Part shown: one piece after another, positions 1-4,963 of the stretch
Position numbering within the stretch: position 1 is the stretch's first letter
Layout of the letters: each line of letters opens with the position of its first letter
Translations under genes and position numbers: made by a program
Assembly: GCA_030838305.1 (NCBI GenBank)
Contig: JAUTWY010000623.1
Coordinates: forward strand, 1-6,686
Reading direction: 5' to 3'
DNA: 6,686 nt
Source of the DNA: Acidobacteriaceae bacterium
GTDB taxonomy: Bacteria > Acidobacteriota > Terriglobia > Terriglobales > Acidobacteriaceae
Notes under the pieces: model-generated
The model's database searches: none
Told to the model about the DNA's origin: nothing
The model's input: the letters and a program-made list of their open reading frames with translations, nothing else

Positions 1-507
1 CTCGGGGTACTCACTTATATCCCTATCTACAAGGCCATGGAACGGGCGGCCGGGAATAACGTGGTTACGGTAAAATCCGTCCGCGATAGAGTTACTGGCC
101 AGCCCAAACTCACGGCCATGACCACGGACGAAGCGGGAGCGCTAGTGCCCGCCAAGGAAGCGCCGAACCCGAACCTTACGATGCTGGTTCTGCTGGTTTT
201 CATTCAGGTTCTCTACGTATGTCTGGTTTACGGTCCCATCGCCGCTTATCTGATTGAAGCTTTCCCAGCGAAGATTCGATACACATCGCTTTCTCTCCCG
301 TATCACATAGGCAACGGCGTTTTTGGTGGCTTGCTCCCCTTGATCGGTCTCTTGTCAGTCGCCGCGACCGGCAATATTTATGCGGGTCTTTATTATCCGA
401 TGGTTGTGGCCGGCATGACATTTATTGTAGGAAGTCTGCTGTTGCGGGAGACGCAGGGCGTGCGCATTTGGGATGAAACCGGGAAGAAGGTTCCGGCGGA
501 GGGCTAA
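1..507 (+). CDS. MFS transporter, metabolite:H+ symporter (MHS) type, C-terminal part (5' end cut by window)
   Basis: The reading frame is open from base 1 to a TAA at 505-507, giving 168 residues with no start, so this is the C-terminal part of a longer protein (MHS transporters usually have 12 spans and 430-550 residues). The first residues (LTYIPIYKAM) are the end of an earlier span. A hydrophilic loop of about 45 residues follows, then roughly three hydrophobic spans, near residues 60-90, 97-125 and 128-150. The stretch FPAKIRYTSLSLPYHIGNGVFGG, given here only as a key region at about residues 88-110, matches the conserved F-P-x-x-x-R-Y-T-x-x-S-L motif between late spans of MHS transporters such as ProP, KgtP and ShiA. 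These are inner-membrane proton symporters for small organic solutes. The substrate (dicarboxylate, shikimate, betaine or other) cannot be told from this fragment. The internal ATG at 37 is not the real start. The gene converges on the glycosylase, 32 bases from its stop. Confidence 0.85.
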   Translation, partial: LGVLTYIPIYKAMERAAGNNVVTVKSVRDRVTGQPKLTAMTTDEAGALVPAKEAPNPNLTMLVLLVFIQVLYVCLVYGPIAAYLIEAFPAKIRYTSLSLPYHIGNGVFGGLLPLIGLLSVAATGNIYAGLYYPMVVAGMTFIVGSLLLRETQGVRIWDETGKKVPAEG

Positions 508-519
508 GGGAATCCGCCG
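494..519. terminator. Possible weak bidirectional terminator hairpin between convergent genes
   Basis: CGGCGGA (494-500) and TCCGCCG (513-519) form a perfect 7-bp stem around a 12-base loop that includes the transporter stop codon. It lies between two convergent genes, where a shared terminator would be expected. Neither side has a T-tract, so this is not a canonical intrinsic terminator and may be chance in GC-rich DNA. Confidence 0.25.
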
Positions 520-539
520 ACAGGCCAACGGTTTCGCAT

Positions 540-1439
540 TTAGCGGCGCTTTAAAGCTTCCAACTCTTCCATAGATCGTGGCCAGTCTGATCCCAATAGC
601 CGGGATAGGCTTCGATCCGCAAGGACCTTGCCTCCGGTCTGGCAGCGGGCGCAGTAATTTGTTTCTTTGTCGGCGTAACGAATTCGCAGGACGTTGTCGC
701 CGCACCGCGGGCAAGGCTCGCCGTAGCGCCCATGAACCGCCATACCTTTACGAAAGGCAGTGACCTTTTCTGGGAAACCGGTTTGAGCTTCGGTGGAGAG
801 TTGGTCCACCCAGAACCCAAGCGTGTGCCGGGCCGCGGCGAATAGTCTCTCCCACTCCAGCGGTTCCATTTTCTGTGTGAGGGCGACGGGGGAGAGTTGG
901 GCGGCGTGCAATATCTCATCGGAATACGCGTTGCCGACTCCACTCACCAGACGTGGATCGGTAAGCGCCCGTTTGAGTGTGTGGTTTTCGGCAGTGAGCT
1001 TCGCATGGAACGAACTCAGATCGCTGGAAAAGATGTCGATTCCTCCCGCATCGAAAGAACGCAGACTCTCCTCGCCACTGAGTAGGTGCAACGACGCACG
1101 GTGCTTGGTGCCGGCTTCGGTGAGAATCAGAGAACCATCGGGGAAATCGAACGCCGCCAGACTCTGCCGGCCAGTTAACTTTGCTTCCGCATCCCGCCAG
1201 TGCAACCGGCCAGCAATCATCAGATGTAGTAAGAGCCAGAGATCGTCTTCGAGTCCGATGGCAATACGCTTACCAACTCGCCGCAGTTCTTTGACAATGC
1301 GGCCTTCCACACTGGCAAGTGGTGGCTGCGCGGTTCGCAGAAGAAAAGCGCTGTTGCGCCGTACGTGCTGAAGGGGTTGACCGACTATGCGGGGTTCGAG
1401 CGCGCTGATGTAGGCGGCGATATCGGGGAGCTCTGGCAT
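540..1439 (-). CDS. Fpg/Nei-family DNA glycosylase (formamidopyrimidine-DNA glycosylase-like)
   Basis: This 299-residue protein is a base-excision-repair glycosylase/AP lyase of the Fpg/Nei family, which removes oxidised bases and cleaves the abasic site by beta,delta-elimination. It starts MPELPD, giving the Pro2 nucleophile and Glu3. Because Pro2 must follow the initiator Met, the ATG at 1437-1439 is fixed. Lys57 (RRVGKRIA) matches the conserved Fpg lysine. HLMIAGRL (72-79) stands at the usual HLGMxG position. The helix-two-turn-helix region is near 155-185, with Asn170 in SGVGNAYSDE. A zinc finger follows, with Cys243, Cys246, Cys263 and Cys266 (CPRC, then CARC). Two differences stand out from E. 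coli MutM: the zinc-finger arginine (QRATFYC) aligns with Lys258 (DKETNYC), and about 33 residues (267-299) follow the last cysteine, where MutM ends almost at once. I believe this is a separate subfamily common in Acidobacteria and Myxococcota, so I give no mutM symbol. A GAGG (minus strand, 1450-1453) lies 10 bases before the ATG. The gene is downstream of tRNA-Lys on the same strand. Confidence 0.93.
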   Translation of the reverse strand: MPELPDIAAYISALEPRIVGQPLQHVRRNSAFLLRTAQPPLASVEGRIVKELRRVGKRIAIGLEDDLWLLLHLMIAGRLHWRDAEAKLTGRQSLAAFDFPDGSLILTEAGTKHRASLHLLSGEESLRSFDAGGIDIFSSDLSSFHAKLTAENHTLKRALTDPRLVSGVGNAYSDEILHAAQLSPVALTQKMEPLEWERLFAAARHTLGFWVDQLSTEAQTGFPEKVTAFRKGMAVHGRYGEPCPRCGDNVLRIRYADKETNYCARCQTGGKVLADRSLSRLLGSDWPRSMEELEALKRR

Positions 1440-1464
1440 GGCTTATCAGCCTCGCACGCCACTG

Positions 1465-1510
1465 CCGTCGCGCTACTCGAGAAGGGATGAGGCCGGAACC
1501 GGCGCGACGG
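1465..1510. repeat. Perfect 9-bp inverted repeat between tRNA-Lys and the glycosylase gene
   Basis: CCGTCGCGC (1465-1473) and GCGCGACGG (1502-1510) are exact reverse complements separated by 28 bases. The loop contains a smaller GCCGGAACCGGC inverted repeat (1492-1503) that overlaps the inner edge of the right arm. In a minus-strand transcript the hairpin would lie 34 bases after the tRNA CCA end and 25 bases before the glycosylase ATG. No U-run follows it, so it is not a standard terminator. It could be a processing or stability structure, an attenuator, or a protein-binding dyad. Confidence 0.6.
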
Positions 1511-1544
1511 GAAGCCGAGACCGTGAGGCTAAGAACCGAATCGG

Positions 1545-1620
1545 TGGTGAGCGCGGCAGGACTCGAACCTGCGACCCATGCCTTAAAAGGGCATTGCTCT
1601 ACCAACTGAGCTACGCGCCC
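1545..1620 (-). tRNA. tRNA-Lys (anticodon UUU)
   Basis: The minus strand folds into a full 76-nt cloverleaf. The acceptor stem is GGGCGCG/CGCGCTC with one G-U pair (G2-U71). Then come TA, the D-arm GCTC-AGTTGGTA-GAGC, the anticodon stem ATGCC/GGCAT around loop CTTTTAA, the variable loop GGGTC, and the T-arm GCAGG-TTCGAGT-CCTGC. The loop puts TTT at positions 34-36 after U33, so the anticodon is UUU and it reads the lysine codons AAA and AAG. The discriminator is A73, as expected for bacterial tRNA-Lys, and the CCA end is encoded (1545-1547). Upstream, a TAATAT on the minus strand (1639-1644) could be a -10 element, but I see no good -35. The tRNA stands alone, followed on the same strand by the glycosylase gene after about 105 bases. 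Confidence 0.97.
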
Positions 1621-1803
1621 ACTTTCTACCAATCTAACATATTAGCAAGAACGGAACGCCTGCCCCCGGGGACGGCGGAATTGTTTTCTCTGGACTGTCT
1701 TTCGCCGCAGATGCCGCCATAGCCGGCCCATGGTGAAACTTCATTTTTCCACCAAACTTCACAGAGCGCCAAACCTGACTCTGGAATAGAATAGCGCTTC
1801 GCT
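1621..1803. other. Intergenic region upstream of both tRNA-Lys (-) and the TonB-fusion gene (+)
   Basis: This 183-bp gap lies between divergently transcribed units and must hold both promoters. On the minus strand TAATAT (1639-1644) is a possible tRNA -10. On the plus strand I find no convincing -35/-10 pair. AAACTTCA occurs twice (1736-1743 and 1754-1761), 18 bases apart, which might be a direct-repeat binding site or chance. No additional gene is supported. The open frames that cross it arise from the complement of the tRNA. Confidence 0.5.
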
Positions 1804-3120
1804 ATGTCGCAGACTAAGAGCACCCCGGCAGAACTCGGGAAGAATTGGGCAGGTAAAGTCGTCGACGTCAAATTCCCCTTGCGGCAGTGGCTGGGGGGAA
1901 CGGAGCAGAGCGCTGTCTTTCTCACCGAGCGCGCGGGAACGCGGAAGGCCGTCATTAAACTAATACCCGCGGATAACCGGGATGGAGATGCTCAACTTTC
2001 GCTCTGGAAGAGCATTGCAAAACTCTCACATCCCCACCTGATTCAAATGTTTGAATGTGGACGCTGCCAGATTGAGGGAACGCGGCTTCTTTTCGTAGTG
2101 ATGGAATCCGCTGATGAGAATCTAGCTGAGATTCTGCCGGTGCGCCCGCTCACGCCTGTTGAGGCATCCGAGATGCTTCCTCCTGCAGCCGAGGCGCTGG
2201 GATTCCTGCACCGCGCGGGGTTTGTGCACGGCCGGGTCAAGCCATCGAATATTACGGCGGTCGACAATCAATTAAAACTTTCAACCGACACCCTGCGGAA
2301 GGTCGGCGAGGCGAACGGTCCCCGCGCAGCGAGCGCGTACGACGCGCCTGAGGTTGCGGCCCAGGGGCTGTCACCGGCTGCGGATGTATGGTCGCTCGGA
2401 ATGACGCTGGTTGCCGTGCTGACGCGAAACGAGCCCAAGTCGAAGACCGGCAATGGCAGCCCGGTGGCTGTATCAAACACGATCCCCCAGCCTCTTCGTG
2501 AAATTGCGCGACAGTGTTTGCAAGCCGATCCGCAGTTGCGATGCACGGTGCATGACATTGTCAGACGGCTGCGCGCGCCAACTGCAAGCGGGGCGGAAAA
2601 GGCCGTGGCGGAGGCGCTACAACAGAGGCCGAAGCGATGGGTTCTTGCGCTTGTCGTTCTAGCAGCGCTGTTGGTGGGAGTGTGGCTTAGCATCGAAGTG
2701 TTGGTGCATCGCACGCCAATTCCAGCGGCAGAGACGCAGTCTGCAGGGCCGGAGCCTACTAACCCGGCTACGCAATCGCCCCCGCCGTTTTCCGCGAATA
2801 GCGGGCACCAAGGAGTTATGCCCGGCAGTGTGCGTCAGCAAGTTCAGCCCGACGTCTCGCGGAACGCGCTAAACACAATCACGGGGCAATTGAAGGTCGC
2901 GATCCAAGCTTCGGTGGATGCCTCGGGGAACGTATCGCAGGCGAAGTTTGTCTCTCACGGGCCGAGCCAATACTTTGCGAACCGGACGATGGCGGCGGCT
3001 CAGCGCTGGAAATTCAATCCGCCTCAGCTCAATGGACACGCTGCCGAAAGTGAGTGGCTCCTGCGCTTTCAATTTACGCCGACTTCCGTTCAGGTATTTC
3101 CGGCGGAAGTGAAGCCTTGA
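1804..3120 (+). CDS. Pseudokinase-transmembrane-TonB C-terminal domain fusion protein
   Basis: This 438-residue protein has three parts. Residues about 20-258 have a Ser/Thr protein kinase fold: a glycine-loop remnant (LGGTEQSAVF, 30-39), Lys52 in AVIKLI, HPHL at 76-79, the helix before the catalytic loop (LGFLHRAGFVHG), APE at 181-183 and DVWSLG at 194-199. The catalytic elements are lost. HRDLKPxN reads HGRVKPSN (142-149), so the catalytic Asp is Arg144. DFG is replaced by T-D-T near 161-163. The alpha-C Glu position appears to be Leu67. It is therefore very likely a pseudokinase. Residues 279-301 form one membrane span after a basic RPKR. A Pro/Ser-rich linker (about 304-350) leads to a TonB C-terminal domain (about 352-428) with VSQAKFVSHGPSQYF and RWKF motifs. 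The topology implied is kinase fold in the cytoplasm and TonB domain in the periplasm. An in-frame TAG at 1792-1794 limits the start to ATG 1804. No good Shine-Dalgarno sequence is visible. No ExbB/ExbD or TonB-dependent receptor gene is nearby. The function is unknown; signalling or scaffolding at the envelope is an inference. Confidence 0.88.
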   Translation: MSQTKSTPAELGKNWAGKVVDVKFPLRQWLGGTEQSAVFLTERAGTRKAVIKLIPADNRDGDAQLSLWKSIAKLSHPHLIQMFECGRCQIEGTRLLFVVMESADENLAEILPVRPLTPVEASEMLPPAAEALGFLHRAGFVHGRVKPSNITAVDNQLKLSTDTLRKVGEANGPRAASAYDAPEVAAQGLSPAADVWSLGMTLVAVLTRNEPKSKTGNGSPVAVSNTIPQPLREIARQCLQADPQLRCTVHDIVRRLRAPTASGAEKAVAEALQQRPKRWVLALVVLAALLVGVWLSIEVLVHRTPIPAAETQSAGPEPTNPATQSPPPFSANSGHQGVMPGSVRQQVQPDVSRNALNTITGQLKVAIQASVDASGNVSQAKFVSHGPSQYFANRTMAAAQRWKFNPPQLNGHAAESEWLLRFQFTPTSVQVFPAEVKP

Positions 3121-3147
3121 ATAAAGGGTTATACTAACAATCCCAGT

Positions 3148-3891
3148 TTAATTTTTGGCCGGATCGCTCTTCTTCAATTTCCAGACAATCTGCCGCAGCA
3201 TGCCGAGCAGGAATTCGGCGTCGCCTGTTTTCAAGCGTAGCCGCCGCACCAGGCGCCGAACCGCACCCTCAAAAGAATCCGAGGAGTTCAGTTTTGGATA
3301 ACTGCTGGCACGAAGAGCTGTGAGTAAAGTTTCATGAATTCGCTCCACCTCGGCGGATGAGGCGGGACTTCCCTTCTCTGGATTAATTCGGGCGCGAGAG
3401 TTGCGCTTCAGTTCATACAAACACACCGCGACCGCCTGTCCCAGATTCATCGAGAAATGTTCTTCCCGAGTCGGGATGTGCATCAGCCAGTGGCAGTGAC
3501 TCATGTCCTGGTTCGAGAGGCCAAATTTTTCTGACCCGAATAGAAGAGCGCAGCGGCCCGTGGCCAGATGCCGGCGAATGAGCCGAGCACCTGGCTCCAA
3601 CCGTTGGAGGGAATGTTGCAGATCGCGATGGCCGACCGCGGTGGTGCCGACCACGAGTGAGCAATCGGCGACCGCTTCGGCTACAGTTTCGAATTTTTTT
3701 GCACTGGCCAGCAGAGCTGCGGCACCTACGGCCGAGCGAGCATTTTGAAATGCCACGTCGTAGGGATTCACCACCCGCAAGTGAAGAAATCCAAAATTGC
3801 TCATGGCCCGTGCCGCAGCACCGATATTGAGGGGGTTCCGCGCGTCTACCAAAACGACGCGGAGATGATCGAATTCTGCAGAAACAGGCAA
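3148..3891 (-). CDS. trmJ: TrmJ-like tRNA (cytidine/uridine-32-2'-O)-methyltransferase, SPOUT/TrmH superfamily
   Basis: This 247-residue protein matches TrmJ in length (E. coli 246) and in all three SPOUT motifs. Motif 1 is NPLNIGAAARAMSNFGF (19-35), with Asn22 and Arg28. Motif 2 is LLFGSEKFGLSN (116-127). Motif 3 is the SMNLGQAVAVCLYEL stretch (147-161). Motifs 2 and 3 form the trefoil knot that binds S-adenosylmethionine. TrmJ methylates the ribose 2'-OH of nucleotide 32 in the anticodon loop of several tRNAs, in the cytoplasm as a dimer. The C-terminal part (about 178-247) is helical and charged, as in TrmJ. The start is TTG at 3889-3891: the frame has a TAG five codons upstream, with no ATG or GTG between, and a later start would remove the first beta strand. 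No clear Shine-Dalgarno sequence precedes it. The gene converges on the TonB-fusion gene, with 27 bases between stop codons, and is divergent from the response regulator gene. Another SPOUT RNA methyltransferase specificity remains possible. Confidence 0.9.
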   Translation of the reverse strand: MPVSAEFDHLRVVLVDARNPLNIGAAARAMSNFGFLHLRVVNPYDVAFQNARSAVGAAALLASAKKFETVAEAVADCSLVVGTTAVGHRDLQHSLQRLEPGARLIRRHLATGRCALLFGSEKFGLSNQDMSHCHWLMHIPTREEHFSMNLGQAVAVCLYELKRNSRARINPEKGSPASSAEVERIHETLLTALRASSYPKLNSSDSFEGAVRRLVRRLRLKTGDAEFLLGMLRQIVWKLKKSDPAKN

Positions 3892-3913
3892 GCTAGAAGC
3901 ATTCTACGGCAGC

Positions 3914-3929
3914 CGCCGCAGTAGCGGCG
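3914..3929. repeat. Perfect 6-bp GC hairpin upstream of trmJ
   Basis: CGCCGC (3914-3919) and GCGGCG (3924-3929) pair perfectly around the loop AGTA. It is 22 bases upstream of the trmJ TTG, so it would lie in the trmJ leader if transcription starts beyond it. There is no U-run on either strand. Confidence 0.45.
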
Positions 3930-3943
3930 TGCGGGACATTCCT

Positions 3944-3959
3944 ATCGGCTTATGCCGAT
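3944..3959. repeat. Perfect 6-bp inverted repeat (ATCGGC-TTAT-GCCGAT) in the divergent intergenic region
   Basis: ATCGGC (3944-3949) and GCCGAT (3954-3959) pair perfectly around a 4-base loop. It has the same geometry (6-bp stem, 4-base loop) as the hairpin at 3914-3929, with 14 bases between them. It could be an operator dyad for a dimeric regulator or an RNA hairpin in the trmJ leader. The sequence alone does not decide. Confidence 0.4.
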
Positions 3960-4017
3960 CACTTAGCAAGCCTTTCGCCGTAATCGACTTTTCCCGGGGC
4001 ATGGAAATGTAAAAGAT

Positions 4018-4047
4018 TTGTCAAACCAGAGCTCCTGCGCTGAAAAT
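4018..4047 (+). promoter_or_regulatory. Candidate sigma-70 promoter for the two-component operon, over a palindromic TTTGTCAAA
   Basis: TTGTCA (4018-4023) matches the -35 consensus at five of six bases. GAAAAT (4042-4047), 18 bases downstream, matches four of six -10 positions. This would give a leader of about 100 bases before the response regulator ATG. The -35 lies inside TTTGTCAAA, whose opposite strand reads TTGACA (4024 to 4019), a perfect -35 hexamer pointing toward trmJ, but that strand lacks a convincing -10. Confidence 0.3.
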
Positions 4048-4079
4048 AGGCGAAAACGTTGTAAGCTTTGAGTGGTGGC

Positions 4080-4108
4080 GGGCTAGTTGGGGGCAATCCC
4101 GCAAGCCC
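4080..4108 (+). promoter_or_regulatory. Stem-loop in the 5' leader of the response regulator gene
   Basis: GGGC (4080-4083) pairs with GCCC (4105-4108). Inside it TTG (4087-4089) pairs with CAA (4102-4104), and GGG (4091-4093) pairs with CCC (4098-4100) around a short loop containing CAAT. A 3-base bulge and one G-G mismatch interrupt the stem. A competing pairing GCGGG (4078-4082) with CCCGC (4098-4102) is also possible, so two alternative folds exist. There is no T-tract after it, and I recognise no known riboswitch consensus. Confidence 0.35.
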
Positions 4109-4138
4109 TATCCAAACTCCCGAAGGCAGACTCTAATT

Positions 4139-4145
4139 GAGAGGG
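4139..4145 (+). promoter_or_regulatory. Ribosome binding site of the response regulator gene
   Basis: GAGAGGG lies 7 bases before the ATG at 4153, the best Shine-Dalgarno in the window, and fixes that start over the internal ATG at 4189. CTCT (4131-4134) can pair with AGAG (4140-4143), which could partly mask it, but a 4-bp stem is weak. Confidence 0.7.
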
Positions 4146-4152
4146 TAACGTC

Positions 4153-4896
4153 ATGGGTCAAACCGCAATTCCACTCAGCGCAGCCCGAATGGGTGATCCG
4201 GCGAATTCCACGCGGCCACTGGGAAGAATTCTCGTGGTTGAGGATGATCCAGCGGTTCAGAAGGCTTTAAAGCGATTGTTTGAATCTGAAGGGTATACCG
4301 TTGAGATTCAAGCGAATGGGAGGTCGGCCCTGGAAAGCTTTCAGGCTGCCCCGCCGGCAGTCATCATTCTCGATCTACGCCTGCCGAAGCTTTCCGGAAG
4401 TGATGTGTGCAAGGAGATCAAGGCCCAGGCTCCTACGTTGCCGATTATTGTCCTCAGCGCAACCAGCGACGTCTCCGACAAAGTGCTGTTGCTCGAGTTG
4501 GGAGCGGACGACTACGTAACCAAACCTTTCAGTCCCCGGGAGTTGCTGGCGCGCGTTCGTGCCGCGCTACGGCATACGTCAAGAACGGCAAACGTCAGTC
4601 GGGTGAATTTCGATGGCATCTCCGTCGACTTCAAAAAGATGGAAGTCCAGCGCGACGACAAGATTATTGTGTTGACCGCTCAGGAATTCAAGACCCTGCA
4701 GTTTTTGGTGCAGAATGCCGACCGGGTCATCAGCCGGGACGAACTACTGAATGAAGTCTGGGGATATCAGAATTATCCCTCGACTCGCACCGTGGATAAC
4801 CATATCCTGAAACTGCGCCAGAAACTGGAGCGCGACCCGGCTAGTCCGGTACACTTCCGCACGGTGCACGGAATGGGCTATAAGTTCGTTCGTTGA
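4153..4896 (+). CDS. OmpR/PhoB-family two-component response regulator
   Basis: This 247-residue cytoplasmic DNA-binding regulator is switched by phosphorylation. The receiver domain (about 25-140) has the acidic pocket Glu30-Asp31-Asp32 (ILVVEDD), the phospho-acceptor Asp74 (VIILDLRLP), the switch Ser102 (VLSAT) and Lys124 in YVTKPF; all key residues are present. The winged-helix output domain (about 150-247) carries LTAQEFKTL, the RDELLNEVWG stretch and the recognition helix STRTVDNHILKLRQKL, and ends in the wing motif RTVHGMGYKFVR. This order and these motifs define the OmpR/PhoB class. About 24 residues precede the receiver domain, where most relatives have only 2-6. The strong ribosome site supports this longer start. 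The gene is first in an operon with the histidine kinase, whose start lies 7 bases (TTG) or 67 bases (GTG) after this stop. The target genes cannot be inferred, although autoregulation through the upstream dyads is possible. Confidence 0.96.
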   Translation: MGQTAIPLSAARMGDPANSTRPLGRILVVEDDPAVQKALKRLFESEGYTVEIQANGRSALESFQAAPPAVIILDLRLPKLSGSDVCKEIKAQAPTLPIIVLSATSDVSDKVLLLELGADDYVTKPFSPRELLARVRAALRHTSRTANVSRVNFDGISVDFKKMEVQRDDKIIVLTAQEFKTLQFLVQNADRVISRDELLNEVWGYQNYPSTRTVDNHILKLRQKLERDPASPVHFRTVHGMGYKFVR

Positions 4897-4963
4897 GAGT
4901 CCCTTGGACCGTTCATTAGAACCCGCATCGCAAGCTTTCCCAGGACAATCCGGAAGCAAGCTG

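Noticed and set aside
793..1371. 192-residue plus-strand open frame
   Set aside because: It lies antisense inside the glycosylase gene and its low-complexity Ser/Arg-rich sequence shows no domain.
1270..1632. Minus-strand open frame with VAQLVEQ...VAGSSPA-like peptide
   Set aside because: It is the tRNA-Lys sequence itself plus the glycosylase start read in another frame. The tRNA cloverleaf and the MPELPD start explain this DNA better.
1438..1722. Plus-strand open frame with a GRTRTCDPCLKR-like peptide
   Set aside because: It is the complement of tRNA-Lys read as protein, a well-known source of false hypothetical proteins.
1736..1761. AAACTTCA direct repeat as a binding site or repeat array
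   Set aside because: Only two 8-base copies occur, and that is too little to separate from chance.
3121..3147. Possible terminator between the TonB fusion and trmJ (GGG...CCC followed by TTTAATTTTT on the plus strand)
   Set aside because: The stem is only 3 bp with a mismatch next to it, and the T-rich stretch overlaps the trmJ stop. Not enough to call.
4078..4130. Possible c-di-GMP (GEMM) or cobalamin riboswitch, because of GCAAxCC and CCCGCAA-like strings
   Set aside because: The order and spacing of conserved segments do not fit either consensus, and the downstream gene is a response regulator.
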